From positions 1 through 64,000 of the forward strand of contig JBNKCX010000017.1 of the NCBI GenBank assembly GCA_050287965.1: DNA of 64,000 nt, given 5' to 3'. This document shows, in pieces, positions 27,849 to 36,603 of the stretch. The translations under genes and the position numbers were made by a program. The notes under the pieces are model-generated. The model saw nothing but the letters and a program-made list of their open reading frames with translations, was not told where the DNA came from and did no database searches. The stretch comes from CBFDBF01 sp050287965 (lineage in GTDB: Bacteria > Pseudomonadota > Gammaproteobacteria > Chromatiales > Chromatiaceae). Positions within the stretch are counted from its first letter, which is position 1; each line of letters opens with the position of its first letter.

Positions 27849-28376
27849 TCAAGTGACGCTCCTTTTGGCCAAAGCCATCTTCTTTATCTGCACTTCTGAT
27901 AAAAGGTCCTCATAATCCGCCAGGATACTGATGAACTCTTCGTACCTTTTCCGCCTGAAGGCCTCATCCGCCTCAATTGATGCCGCTCTAAAGCGCTCCG
28001 TCTTCAATTCCGCATGGAATCTCTCCTTGGCCTTTATTTCAGCAGCCGTAGCCATGCCCGGTCCGGTCAGTTCCCTTATCTTGTAGAGGGCGGTGAACGC
28101 CCATTTCGGGTGGTGCCAGTCTTCACCGGTCATATCGGATATATGTTTCCAGGGGATGGAATTCTGCCATTCCAATATGGCCTCCCGATTTCGGTCATAC
28201 AGAACAGAGAACTCCAGCACCTCGTCCGGCCTTACCCTTATCATTTCCTTGACGAAAGCATCCTGCTCAGAGGTTTTGCTGAAACCCCATCGCTTAACAA
28301 CAGGAATGAGGTGACTCAGATGCTGCGGCACCTGACTTTCATCAAAAACCCTGTTTGCGCCTAAATCCAAATCCAT
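27849..28376 (-). CDS. Soluble protein of unknown function
   Basis: 175 aa, helical and charged, without signal peptide or membrane segment. It contains WQNSIPWKHISDMTGEDWHHP and a coiled, Lys/Glu-rich C-terminal half. It lies 54 nt upstream of the bitopic membrane protein on the same strand. No family recognised. Confidence 0.6.
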   Translation of the reverse strand: MDLDLGANRVFDESQVPQHLSHLIPVVKRWGFSKTSEQDAFVKEMIRVRPDEVLEFSVLYDRNREAILEWQNSIPWKHISDMTGEDWHHPKWAFTALYKIRELTGPGMATAAEIKAKERFHAELKTERFRAASIEADEAFRRKRYEEFISILADYEDLLSEVQIKKMALAKRSVT

Positions 28377-28570
28377 ATCGTATTTTCCATTCCTTGCTTG
28401 CGGCTAACGGTAATTGCGCGGACAGCTCCGGTGCAAAATATGCGGTCGGTTATACGTTGCGGAGCAACGGATAGAATACCTTATTATTCTTGTGGCAAAC
28501 ATAGGGCTATTCCTACAATCCACACCCTTCCCATTAGATAGATCCCATAGGTTCGGAGCAGTGAATCCAA

Positions 28571-29479
28571 TCACGTCTTGTGAAAGGATTTAAAACACGA
28601 GATCAGCTCTTCGCTGAACGCCTGCAGTGCCGGACCGGTATAGTCGTGCCCGGCATTAACCAGATACAGGGGAATGCGCTGCTCCGCGTTTTTTTCCAGG
28701 TTCAGTCGCTTTAGCCGGCCCTCCGCTATCGCCGCTTCAACAAGCGAATCCGGCACGAACGCGAACCCCAATCCCTGCTCCAGCGCCTTCAGGCTGGTTG
28801 CGAAATGGCTGACGGTGAGGCGCTGCTCCGCCTCCAGCCAACCGCTGTCCTGGCTGCGTTTCATGCCGGAGTCCCGCACCACGATTTGCCGCGCCTGGCG
28901 CAGGTCCTGTTCCGTGAGGGGGTGCTTTGCTCCGGCCAACGGATGAGATACATGGGCCACCGCCACCTTGCACACTTCACCTATGGGGGTGGCGAGGAAC
29001 CCGGGAGGGACACTTGCGCAAACGGCCATGTCCGCCCGGCGTTCCAGCAAGGCTTCATCCGTACCGGAGAGCGCGGTCTCCAGCAGTACCACCCGGGTAT
29101 GGGGCACCGTGTCGCCAAAGCGACGCATGGCCTGAAGTACAGGCTCCATGGGTACGATGGCATCCACCGCGACGGTGATGGTCGTCTCCCACCCCTGGGC
29201 CAGACACTGCGCAGTCTGCTCCACATCGTTTGCCAGATTGACGAGTTGCTTGGCGCGACGGTACATCACCTCCCCGGCCTCGGTGATCACCGCTTTGCGC
29301 CCTTGCAGTCGCAGCACGGGCGTGGGCAACTGCTCCTCCAGTCGCGCAACGGCATAGCTGATCGCGGACTGGCTTTTGTTCAGCACCTCCGCGGCTCGGG
29401 CAAAGGACCCCTCTTCCACCACGGCGATAAAGGCGGACCACTGCTCCAGAGAGATTTTCGGCCAGTTGCTGCGGTTCAT
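28571..29479 (-). CDS. LysR-family transcriptional regulator
   Basis: 302 aa. The N-terminal winged helix-turn-helix (LEQWSAFIAVVEEGSFARAAEVLNKSQSAISYAVARLEEQL) is followed by a substrate-binding domain. It is divergent from azoR with a 118-nt AT-rich gap, the classic layout for a LysR regulator controlling its neighbour. It therefore probably regulates azoR and pirin, perhaps in response to quinones or electrophiles. The effector is not known. Confidence 0.93.
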   Translation of the reverse strand: MNRSNWPKISLEQWSAFIAVVEEGSFARAAEVLNKSQSAISYAVARLEEQLPTPVLRLQGRKAVITEAGEVMYRRAKQLVNLANDVEQTAQCLAQGWETTITVAVDAIVPMEPVLQAMRRFGDTVPHTRVVLLETALSGTDEALLERRADMAVCASVPPGFLATPIGEVCKVAVAHVSHPLAGAKHPLTEQDLRQARQIVVRDSGMKRSQDSGWLEAEQRLTVSHFATSLKALEQGLGFAFVPDSLVEAAIAEGRLKRLNLEKNAEQRIPLYLVNAGHDYTGPALQAFSEELISCFKSFHKT

Positions 29480-29597
29480 AGGAATAATTTATCTAATTTT
29501 CTGATCATTTATATCAAATATTAGCGACATTTAATCGATTTTACAGGGCTATTATTCCCCTAGAGCGCAAATATCCGGCTATTCGGGAGACTGAAAC

Positions 29598-30200
29598 GTG
29601 AAAAACATCCTTCATATCGATTCCAGCCTGTTCCAGGAGCAGGGGGTATCGCATCAACTGGCACGGGAGCTGATTGAGACCTTGGGCGAACAACAGGGCG
29701 ACATCACGGTGAAACACCGCAACCTGGGGAGCGAAGATATCCCCCACATCGACGGCCACTGGGTTACCGCCCATACCACTGAAACATCCGAACGCAACAG
29801 TGAACAGCACGCCACGGTCGCCTACTCCGCCGCGCTGGTGAAAGAGCTGGTAGAGGCGGACATACTGGTCATCGGCGCGCCCATGTACAACTTCAGCGTA
29901 CCGTCTGTGTTAAAGGCGTGGTTCGACCACATCGCCCAGCCGGGGGTGACGTTCGCCTACACGGAGGACGGCCCGCGGGGCCTGCTGGAAAACAAAACAA
30001 CCTATGTGATAACCACCCGTGGAGGCATACACAAGGACGGCCCTTCAGACACGCTGGTCCCCTTTATCAGGAACATCTTAGGGCTCATGGGCATCACCGA
30101 TATACGCGTGATCTATGCGGAGGGTCTGAACATCGGCGACAGCGCACGCGAGCAGGGCATTAACGAGGCCCGCGAAGCCATTCGGCAACTCGTGGCATGA
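29598..30200 (+). CDS. azoR: FMN-dependent NADH:quinone/azo oxidoreductase AzoR
   Basis: Flavodoxin-fold reductase of quinones and azo compounds, 200 aa. It begins KNILHIDSSLF (FMN phosphate loop). PMYNFSVPSVLKAWFDHI and TTRGGIH are the isoalloxazine-binding loops of the family. It is expected to work as a cytoplasmic dimer in two-electron quinone detoxification. It is followed after 16 nt by the pirin gene and divergent from the LysR regulator. Confidence 0.95.
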   Translation: MKNILHIDSSLFQEQGVSHQLARELIETLGEQQGDITVKHRNLGSEDIPHIDGHWVTAHTTETSERNSEQHATVAYSAALVKELVEADILVIGAPMYNFSVPSVLKAWFDHIAQPGVTFAYTEDGPRGLLENKTTYVITTRGGIHKDGPSDTLVPFIRNILGLMGITDIRVIYAEGLNIGDSAREQGINEAREAIRQLVA

Positions 30201-30216
30201 GGAAGAGGAGAGCGCA

Positions 30217-31068
30217 ATGAATACCAGAGAAATCGTTGCCGTTGAAACCGGCCGCGCCACCTCCGACGGCGCCGGCGTCAAACTCACGCGGGTGTTCGGC
30301 GGGAGGAACCCCGGCCAATATGACCCGTTTCTGCTGCTGGACGCCTTCGGCTCGGATGAGTCGGCGGACTATATCGGCGGCTTCCCACCTCATCCCCATC
30401 GCGGTTTTGAAACCGTCACCTACATGCTGGCCGGAAAAATGCGCCATGAAGACCACATGGGCAACGTGGGCCTGCTGAACGACGGCGACGTGCAGTGGAT
30501 GACCGCCGCACGCGGGATCATTCACTCCGAGATGCCGCAGCAGACAGAAGGGCGGCTGAGCGGATTTCAGCTCTGGGTAAACCTGCCCGCAACGGAAAAG
30601 ATGAAAGACCCCCATTACCGTGATATCGCCGCCCGCGATATCCCCACTGAAACCATCGGCGGCACCACCTACAAGGTGATTGCGGGAGAGACCACCATCG
30701 ACGGCAACAGGGTAAAAGGCGCCGTTGCCGGCCTATCCACCGATCCGCTCTATCTGGATATCCATATCGCCCCGCGGCAAACCGTCCATATCCAGGTTCC
30801 GGACGGCCACACCGCCCTGATATATGCCTATCAGGATCGGGCCGTAATCGGCGATCAGACCCTGCAGAACAGGCAACTGGCGGTGCTGTCGAAGAAGGGC
30901 GTTGTGGAGATCAGGGGCAATGAAGACACCCGGGTTCTGCTACTCGCGGGAAAGCCGCTGAATGAACCCATCGCCCAGTACGGTCCGTTCGTGATGAACA
31001 CGCAACAGGAGATAGAACAGGCCATATCGGACTATCGCGAAGGGACGCTTATTGATTCAGCGGCGTGA
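30217..31068 (+). CDS. Pirin family protein
   Basis: 283-aa bicupin. The metal ligands are visible in the N-terminal cupin: HPHRGFE and GIIHSE. A C-terminal pirin domain follows (DGHTALIYAYQDRAVIG). Bacterial pirins such as YhhW have quercetinase activity. AGGAGA precedes the ATG, 16 nt after azoR, so the two form an operon, likely handling quinones or flavonoids. Confidence 0.94.
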   Translation: MNTREIVAVETGRATSDGAGVKLTRVFGGRNPGQYDPFLLLDAFGSDESADYIGGFPPHPHRGFETVTYMLAGKMRHEDHMGNVGLLNDGDVQWMTAARGIIHSEMPQQTEGRLSGFQLWVNLPATEKMKDPHYRDIAARDIPTETIGGTTYKVIAGETTIDGNRVKGAVAGLSTDPLYLDIHIAPRQTVHIQVPDGHTALIYAYQDRAVIGDQTLQNRQLAVLSKKGVVEIRGNEDTRVLLLAGKPLNEPIAQYGPFVMNTQQEIEQAISDYREGTLIDSAA

Positions 31069-31424
31069 TCTATTGGCCTGAAATATTATAAAAAACAACG
31101 AATCAGCTCTTTTAGCGGTCACAGTTCCCTCTGCGATATCGGGATATTTTGCCCAGCAAATGGCGCAAATATCTGACGCTGAGTGACAGTGAACCGACCG
31201 GGCCAATATTCATCGTTATACGGCGCACCGACCGATTTCCTGCTATCCGCATACGGCACAAATGAGACATTACGGCTTTGAGCTACCAGCATACAGCTAA
31301 CCGTTTTTCAAACCCCAATATTCTGATAATCTTTGCAATCAGTAGGGAATTAAAAACCGTGGCGGGATGCTCTCCTTCCTAGGGATATCATCCTTAGCTT
31401 AATCTACATGTTATTCGTTCCGCT
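31069..31424. other. Gene-free boundary of the second cassette region
   Basis: About 355 nt without a plausible gene. GC content falls from the pirin operon towards the cassette. A stretch at 31230-31275 weakly resembles one at 36670-36700 (both have CTG-TAT, GCACAA and GACA in order), possibly a decayed dispersed repeat. No integrase gene is seen. Confidence 0.4.
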
Positions 31425-31473
31425 GGTGGCATATTGCAATATCAGTGTTGGCGTGATGAGCACCTGTTAGGCA
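31425..31473 (+). other. Attachment-site-like region upstream of the Mrr cassette
   Basis: It repeats exactly the 15-mer GGCATATTGCAATAT of 7338-7352. After 26 nt comes the perfect R-box GTTAGGCA (31466-31473). Downstream the gene starts within 6 nt, as in integron cassettes. Sequence between is only loosely like that of the first locus (GTTGGCGTGATGAGCACC against GCTGGCGGCATAACACGG). Confidence 0.5.
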
Positions 31474-31478
31474 TTGAG

Positions 31479-32330
31479 ATGTCTCGAGAGTCGCCCATTT
31501 TTTGCTACAAAGATAAGCAGTCCGTTTCCGGAGAAAAACAGGAGGCGTGGGACGCGCAAATCCGGAGCTTATATCTGTCTGTTTGCCCATACTGTAAGAG
31601 CGTTTGTAGAGAATTCGATAAGGAGGCGGTGTTCGATAGCGCCGAAGAGAATCACGAACTCTCAGTATGTATGAAATGTGGCTGGTGGAGTTACAAGATG
31701 CTCCAAGCCCCAGATCTAAATGGGGAGGCATACTTCTTCTCGGCAAGCGCGATTATGAAAAAGTTCGCGATCGACGACAAAGACATACCAACCACAGAGC
31801 TAAGTCGTTACTTATCTAGAAACCCAGATAAATTAGGAAGCATCAATCCGACGAAATTTGAGGCATTGGTCGCAGACGTTTATAGAGATGTTCTCGACTG
31901 CAAGATTGAGGCATGCTCGTACGGTCGACCAGACCTTGGAGTGGATGTGGTGGCTTTGCGTAAAGAAAACGGTGAAGTGTTGGCAATTCAGGTGAAACGC
32001 TACAATCGGCCGATTGAGCTTGGGCAAATACATCAATTCGCTGGGGCTATGTTTGATGGTGGGTATTCCCATGGCGTATTTGTGACCATCGGTCACTATA
32101 GGTCGGGGGCAAAAGAGACGGCAACTCGTATTACTCGGGAGGGCGTGATTAAAATCGACTTAGTGGATGGGGCAAGGTTTCTGGGGTTTCTCGCTTTGCT
32201 GAACAAACAGCGCGGATATGTCGAGTGCCCCTATTGGGGAACGATGGGCTACCTTTCTAGTTTTTTCAATGATGACCGCCGCATCCAAATAAAAGAAGTG
32301 CCTAACAAGCCGGCTGAAGGGGACGCTTGA
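31479..32330 (+). CDS. Mrr-like (type IV) restriction endonuclease with zinc ribbon
   Basis: 283 aa. N-terminal Cys pairs (C36/C39 in CPYC and C64/C67 in CMKC) form a zinc ribbon. The C-terminal Mrr domain has Glu128 (FEALV), Asp156 (GVDVV) and Q171-x-K173 (QVKRY), the altered PD-(D/E)xK core of Mrr enzymes. It is expected to cut foreign, probably modified, DNA in the cytoplasm. ATG at 31479 was chosen because it directly follows the cassette R-box. The stop lies in the attC. AT-rich, so horizontally acquired. Confidence 0.85.
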   Translation: MSRESPIFCYKDKQSVSGEKQEAWDAQIRSLYLSVCPYCKSVCREFDKEAVFDSAEENHELSVCMKCGWWSYKMLQAPDLNGEAYFFSASAIMKKFAIDDKDIPTTELSRYLSRNPDKLGSINPTKFEALVADVYRDVLDCKIEACSYGRPDLGVDVVALRKENGEVLAIQVKRYNRPIELGQIHQFAGAMFDGGYSHGVFVTIGHYRSGAKETATRITREGVIKIDLVDGARFLGFLALLNKQRGYVECPYWGTMGYLSSFFNDDRRIQIKEVPNKPAEGDA

Positions 32331-32357
32331 CAGTGTGCCTCAGCCGCAATATTACGA
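32299..32357 (+). other. attC-like site at the end of the Mrr cassette (decayed R')
   Basis: R'' TGCCTAAC (32299-32306) is the exact 8-nt complement of GTTAGGCA at 31466-31473. The arms GCCGGCTGAAGG (32309-32320) and CCTCAGCCGC (32338-32347) pair with two extrahelical bases. The expected GTT of R' reads ATTACGA at 32351-32357, so the site is probably inactive on that side. Confidence 0.7.
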
Positions 32358-32367
32358 TCGTATTGAT

Positions 32368-33366
32368 ATGAAATATAAATTTCGTTTAGTATTTTTTCAC
32401 TCAAGGCCAGGCTTCTTTCGTATCGATAAAGAATCATTAGATTATCCATTGAGTGAGAAACTAGTAGTTCAGGTTGTTCCTCGTGACTCTGATAATCTCC
32501 GAAATGCATCAAAGTACCATATGGAATGCAGTGGGTTCTATTCATTTCAAGAAGCGCAAAATTGCGGAGAAAAATTGCGAACCCACTTAAGAATGTTGAA
32601 TTGTATGTTGGACCTTGGATTATCTAGTCCAAGCGTTGATGGAAAGAGCGGCAGTGTAAGCGAAGGAATAAAGAATGAAGTACGGAAGGGGGGCGGTGAA
32701 TTATTAGATACTATTGTCGGTTTGCATGTGTATCCAGATGACGATAAGCATTTTGAACATGTCGCTTCTGGAAAAATGAACGTTTTCCCTAGTGACCCAT
32801 ACTATGTATTAAAAGGCTTAAAAGATTCATGGGATAATACTTTTGAATTAAATGAAAATGCATCAGAAGTTCTGGAAATATTAAACATTTCAGTTCGAGA
32901 AACCTCACCAAAAGTGAAATATTTAGCTACCTATTTGGCAATGGAGCAAATTCTTGAAAGAAAGATGCGTAGTGAAGGCGCTCAAGAGTTAATCGATAAA
33001 TTTATTCAGTTGACTAATAACTCTGAACTACCTAAGGAAGAAAAGGAATCATTGTCGGGCTCATTAGGCTATTTGAAAGAGCAATCTTTCAGTAGTGCTT
33101 TTTCCTCTTTTTCTATGCGTATAACATCTCCAAAAACTATAAATCAAATGCCAGTAACAAAGTTTGTTTCGGAGTGTATTAAATTAAGGAACAAAATTGC
33201 GCGTAATGTTGCAATTGATAGCATGCCGAACATTGAAGAATATACTAGACTGTTAAGAAACATGGCCATGAGTATTCTTTGGGCAGAAAATGATTTCCCA
33301 AATATTTCTGTATATCGCCCTGCCGATCAGATAGAAGTGCAAAAGATGGAGATTCGGGTGTTATAA
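32368..33366 (+). CDS. Unknown protein in the defence-like island
   Basis: 332 aa from the ATG at 32368; an in-frame GTG at 32335 lies inside the attC. Soluble, no signal peptide. The first 70 residues look beta-rich (KYKFRLVFFHSRPG). The rest is helical with a conserved-looking KFVSECIKLRNKIARN segment, of the kind seen in ApeA/HEPN-type proteins where R-x4-6-H is catalytic. Here the His is replaced by Asn or Ala, so HEPN activity is doubtful. AT-rich, directly after the Mrr cassette; possibly another cassette or a partner gene. Confidence 0.65.
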   Translation: MKYKFRLVFFHSRPGFFRIDKESLDYPLSEKLVVQVVPRDSDNLRNASKYHMECSGFYSFQEAQNCGEKLRTHLRMLNCMLDLGLSSPSVDGKSGSVSEGIKNEVRKGGGELLDTIVGLHVYPDDDKHFEHVASGKMNVFPSDPYYVLKGLKDSWDNTFELNENASEVLEILNISVRETSPKVKYLATYLAMEQILERKMRSEGAQELIDKFIQLTNNSELPKEEKESLSGSLGYLKEQSFSSAFSSFSMRITSPKTINQMPVTKFVSECIKLRNKIARNVAIDSMPNIEEYTRLLRNMAMSILWAENDFPNISVYRPADQIEVQKMEIRVL

Positions 33367-33459
33367 AATGTATACCGCTGGAGGGTAATTCCCCTGCGCT
33401 TCTTTGCTGCCAGTGGGCTGCTACATTAGAGTTCTGAGGAAAACAGAGTTAGGAAAAAA

Positions 33460-33511
33460 CCGGGTCAGAGAGCAATTGTTTCAAATATTAGAGGATATTC
33501 CTCTCTGACCC
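33460..33511 (-). repeat. REP-like palindrome, GGGTCAGAG type, copy 3
   Basis: Opposite orientation to the copies at 9086 and 9845. It has arms CGGGTCAGAG and CTCTGACCC and the same AATTG...AATATTAG core with several changes. Confidence 0.7.
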
Positions 33512-33600
33512 TATTTTTCGGGAATTGTTATACAAACTGTATAACTCAATATTGGCGCTGGCCGTGTAATCTATTGTTATGATTCTAGAGGATCGTGCTA

Positions 33601-33777
33601 ATGAGTGATTGGCGGGTAAAGCTAGCTACCATTAAACGACAGATGGATCGCGAGAAAACAGTTACTTTGCAACTACCTCCCGTATTCACCTTTAGCCATC
33701 ATGGCACGATTGAATTTGAACCATGTCTTCGATTCTTTGATTGGTCTCTGCGCGCTAAAGGGGTCAGAGCCCTTTAA
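33601..33777 (+). pseudogene. Truncated cassette-like gene
   Basis: Starts MSDWRVKLATIKRQMDREK at an ATG 18 nt after an R-box-like GTTATGA (33576-33582), with GAGG before it. The last residues (KGVRAL) are encoded by the REP-like palindrome at 33757, so the true end is lost. The upstream 44 bp resembles the region before the first cassette in length and in a central TATTGGYGCYGGCC-like core. Probably a broken gene. Confidence 0.4.
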
Positions 33778-33838
33778 CGCGTACAAAGGCTTATAGAAAA
33801 GGGCTCTGACCCCTTAAATACGCTGACCCCTTAAATAC
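33757..33838. repeat. REP-like palindrome, GGGGTCAGAGCCC type
   Basis: AAAGGGGTCAGAGCCCTTT (33757-33775) and its complement (33798-33815) are followed by a partial third unit (TGACCCCTTAAATAC). It is a typical companion of REP-associated tyrosine transposases. None is encoded here. Confidence 0.7.
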
Positions 33839-34004
33839 GATTGAAATGTCTTGAATGTATGCTTCAGGCACCAAAAAGAAGGTACGTGATCGGAGACAGA
33901 CCACTATTTTTACACCCCCTTATCTCCGGAGAAATGCATATGGCGTTCAAGACCACGTCATTGAATCATCAAATTAGTCACACAAAACTGGGTATCTGAA
34001 GATA
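33839..34004 (+). other. Gap before the KAP gene with a possible 46-codon frame
   Basis: An open frame from the ATG at 33859 to the stop at 33997-33999 would encode a basic 46-residue peptide. It has no clear ribosome site and no recognisable motif. It may be a decayed remnant or a leader for the KAP gene that starts 5 nt later. Confidence 0.25.
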
Positions 34005-35468
34005 ATGGATGCGAGAATAGTGCATACGCCATGGAAAGATCCTGAGGATTTGCTTGATAGAGGTAAATATGCAGTTTTTCTGACAGGTTATTTAAGTTCC
34101 AAAGAACGTCCTTTTGTCCTGAATTTAAACGCCAATTGGGGGATGGGAAAAACCTACTTTCTTTCGCATTGGAAAGAGTCTATAAAGAGTCTGCATCCAA
34201 CCGTCTATGTGAATGCCTGGGAAACTGATTTCTCTGACGATCCGCTGTTAGCGGTAATATCAGATATACACCAACAGTTAAGTGACTATTTGCCTGCGGA
34301 GCAGAAATCCGTCGATAAGTTTATTAAGTACGTAAAAGGTGGCGGGCGATTCGTGCGCAGCTTGGCACCAGTTATCGCTAGAGGCTTGGTCCATAAAGCG
34401 CTCGGCGAAGAGGCGGGTAAAGAAGCGTTAGACACCCTCTCAATGGCAGCGGATGATTTAGCTAAAGTTGCTGAAAAGTCCATAGGACTGCTTCTAAAGG
34501 ATCATGTAGAGAAGAAGCATTCCATTAAGGAATTCAAAGAGTCGCTGAAAATTCTGGTCAAGGATGTGACAGAAAGAGAATTAAAGCCCCCCCTGTTTCT
34601 TTTTATCGATGAAATGGACCGCTGTCGTCCAACATATGCAATTGAGCTATTAGAAATAGTGAAGCATCTGTTCTCGGTCGATGGCATTGTCTTTATATTC
34701 GCAACAGATAGTGATCAACTGCAGCATTCTGTTCGTGCTATTTATGGGAATGATTTTGATGGAGGTGAGTATCTCAGGCGCTTTTTTGATCAAGAATACA
34801 TATTGCCATTACCAGATTACGGTAGTTATTGTCGGGCTTTGGCCGTAGATTTTCCCCATTCCGAGAAGCTTGAATTTGGCAATTTTAAGCCATGGGTAAT
34901 AAACAATTCATCAATTGGAAATATGGATGAATGGGGGGCAAAGGATTCGTTGTCTACCTTTCTATCCATATTTGCGCAAAATTACGAACTATCACTTCGA
35001 TCTATAAAACAAGTTATTACTCGGCTCGACGCAATACTTGGTAGCAGTAAAAAGCAATGGGATGGTCCATTTCTACTTTTTCTATTGGTCATACAGGCTA
35101 AATACCGTTGGATAATTAGCTGGCTAAGAGACAAATGTAAGAAAAATAAGCTTCAAGATAATCCCGAAGAGCTTATGGAAAGATTACGAAAAGGCGGCGC
35201 CAAAGTAAAATGGCAAGTATCGTCCTATGATACAAACGCGAACAAAGATTACTCAACCGCAGACATAGCTTTAACGTATTTGCGTGCTATTGCTATGACA
35301 GAAGGCGCCACAGATTTGGAACTACATAAAAGGCGTCCGGAAGCAATTGATAACTTGGAGGGATACGCTCTGTATTTGATAATAAGCGCAAGAACAGGTA
35401 GGCAAGACATGCCGATAGATATTGCCGAATATTTCGACCATGTTGAAATGGCCGGAGCGCTTTCTTAG
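34005..35468 (+). CDS. KAP-family P-loop NTPase
   Basis: 487 aa. Walker A NANWGMGKT is at residues 42-50. A helical insert follows with a moderately hydrophobic stretch (FVRSLAPVIARGLVHKAL). Walker B LFLFIDEMDRCRP is at about 197-209, and FIFATDSDQLQHSVRAIYG is the sensor region. The STAND-like KAP class includes PifA, which excludes phage T7, and membrane-linked scaffold NTPases. The next gene on the same strand, 292 nt on, encodes a probable nuclease, so a two-part defence system with an NTPase sensor is plausible. AT-rich. Confidence 0.88.
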   Translation: MDARIVHTPWKDPEDLLDRGKYAVFLTGYLSSKERPFVLNLNANWGMGKTYFLSHWKESIKSLHPTVYVNAWETDFSDDPLLAVISDIHQQLSDYLPAEQKSVDKFIKYVKGGGRFVRSLAPVIARGLVHKALGEEAGKEALDTLSMAADDLAKVAEKSIGLLLKDHVEKKHSIKEFKESLKILVKDVTERELKPPLFLFIDEMDRCRPTYAIELLEIVKHLFSVDGIVFIFATDSDQLQHSVRAIYGNDFDGGEYLRRFFDQEYILPLPDYGSYCRALAVDFPHSEKLEFGNFKPWVINNSSIGNMDEWGAKDSLSTFLSIFAQNYELSLRSIKQVITRLDAILGSSKKQWDGPFLLFLLVIQAKYRWIISWLRDKCKKNKLQDNPEELMERLRKGGAKVKWQVSSYDTNANKDYSTADIALTYLRAIAMTEGATDLELHKRRPEAIDNLEGYALYLIISARTGRQDMPIDIAEYFDHVEMAGALS

Positions 35469-35485
35469 TAGGTAATTGAGTAAAT

Positions 35486-35590
35486 CCGGGAACAGTTTAC
35501 TTAATTCAACGTCCGTTTTGGGCCCAGAACGGTGCAATCAGCACCGAAGGGGCTAAGAGCAAACTTTAAATTAAGTAAACTGCCCTCGGA
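35486..35590. mobile_element. MITE/REP-like element with inverted repeats
   Basis: AGTTTACTTAATT (35494-35506) and its exact complement (35569-35581) are flanked by CCGGGAAC and GCCCTCGG, which extend the symmetry. The inner 60 bp also fold (GGGCCC, GGTGC/GCACC). It lies between the KAP and nuclease-like genes and codes for nothing credible. Confidence 0.6.
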
Positions 35591-35766
35591 TATCGCCTGC
35601 TGGTCGCTAATTAACTTGGCGCAAAGTCCCTTTATGGGCGAGGTTTCAATGAATAGAACATGCTGGCCGATTGCTATGAAAGCCGTCGCTTTATCAAGCA
35701 TGGAATTAATTATGCTGTCCTCAGATTTTTCCCTGTTCGTACCGTAGGCCCAGAGGGAGAGTGCCA

Positions 35767-36603
35767 ATGGCAGAGTTTAGGTATAAAGATATGGTCGGTC
35801 GGTATTCAAAAGCAATTGCTGCCGAGTTAACCAAAATGGAGGCTATATATAATTTTAACCACGGGGAAGAATTTGAAATAGCATGCTGCCATATACTCCG
35901 CTCTCTTCTTCCGTCCAAGTATGGAATCTGCCGAGGGCATATTATTACGAGCGATAATCAGCAGGCTGGCGATGACCTCATTATTTATGACCGCGATAAT
36001 AGCCCTACATTGCGGCTTCTTCCGGAAGGGGATTATTCTAGAAAAGAGTATATACCTGTAGAATCCGTATATGCTTACATTGAAGCAAAGCACAATCTGA
36101 TAGTTGCTGGGGGCGACGAAAACTTATCTAAGGCTCTTGAACAGGTTGAGGCAGCAAAAAACCTACCTCGTGAAGACAGACCACATAACGAAATACTTCC
36201 TGGAGTTTTTTGCCCCGAGGGATCGATAGAGCCAACAGAGAAGTCGGATCCGAAGCGCAGCAACCCGATGTATGGGGTGATATTAAGCAGGAATCTTACA
36301 TGTGATGATTCTGATTTAGGTCTCTTGAGAACAGAAGCATCTAGATTGGAGAGTTCGCCTGACCTAATAATTGCTGGGCCAGACTACTTGGCGAGCCCAG
36401 TCTACAAGGAAGATGACCGCAAAATGATATTACGCGTCTTTCGAAGCACATCAAACTACTTTGCTGTTGATAACATACCAGCGCGCGCATTTTCAGTCGG
36501 ACTTCTCGTTCTTCTCTACTCCTTGCACTTCATTGATCTTAAGGCGATTAATTGGGCACCAGTTTTCCTAGAGCAGATAAATGCGCATAAAGCCGGGGCA
36601 TAG
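35767..36603 (+). CDS. DUF6602-like protein with PD-(D/E)xK-type signature
   Basis: 278 aa from the ATG at 35767, with AGGGAGAG upstream; the GTG at 35761 is less likely. Conserved-looking parts are NHGEEFE (E34-E37), LLPSKYGICRGHI, GDDLIIYD (D69/D70) and PVESVYAYIEAKHN, where E106-x-K108 completes a PD-(D/E)xK nuclease pattern. This spacing is that of the DUF6602 family, rated by pattern only. Cytoplasmic. It probably acts as the nuclease partner of the KAP NTPase upstream. Confidence 0.7.
   Translation: MAEFRYKDMVGRYSKAIAAELTKMEAIYNFNHGEEFEIACCHILRSLLPSKYGICRGHIITSDNQQAGDDLIIYDRDNSPTLRLLPEGDYSRKEYIPVESVYAYIEAKHNLIVAGGDENLSKALEQVEAAKNLPREDRPHNEILPGVFCPEGSIEPTEKSDPKRSNPMYGVILSRNLTCDDSDLGLLRTEASRLESSPDLIIAGPDYLASPVYKEDDRKMILRVFRSTSNYFAVDNIPARAFSVGLLVLLYSLHFIDLKAINWAPVFLEQINAHKAGA

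Noticed and set aside
33361..33430. Possible attC after the 332-aa gene
   Set aside because: There are a weak CCGCTGG/CCAGTGG pairing and an ATTAGAG, but no box matching the expected complement of the previous cassette start.
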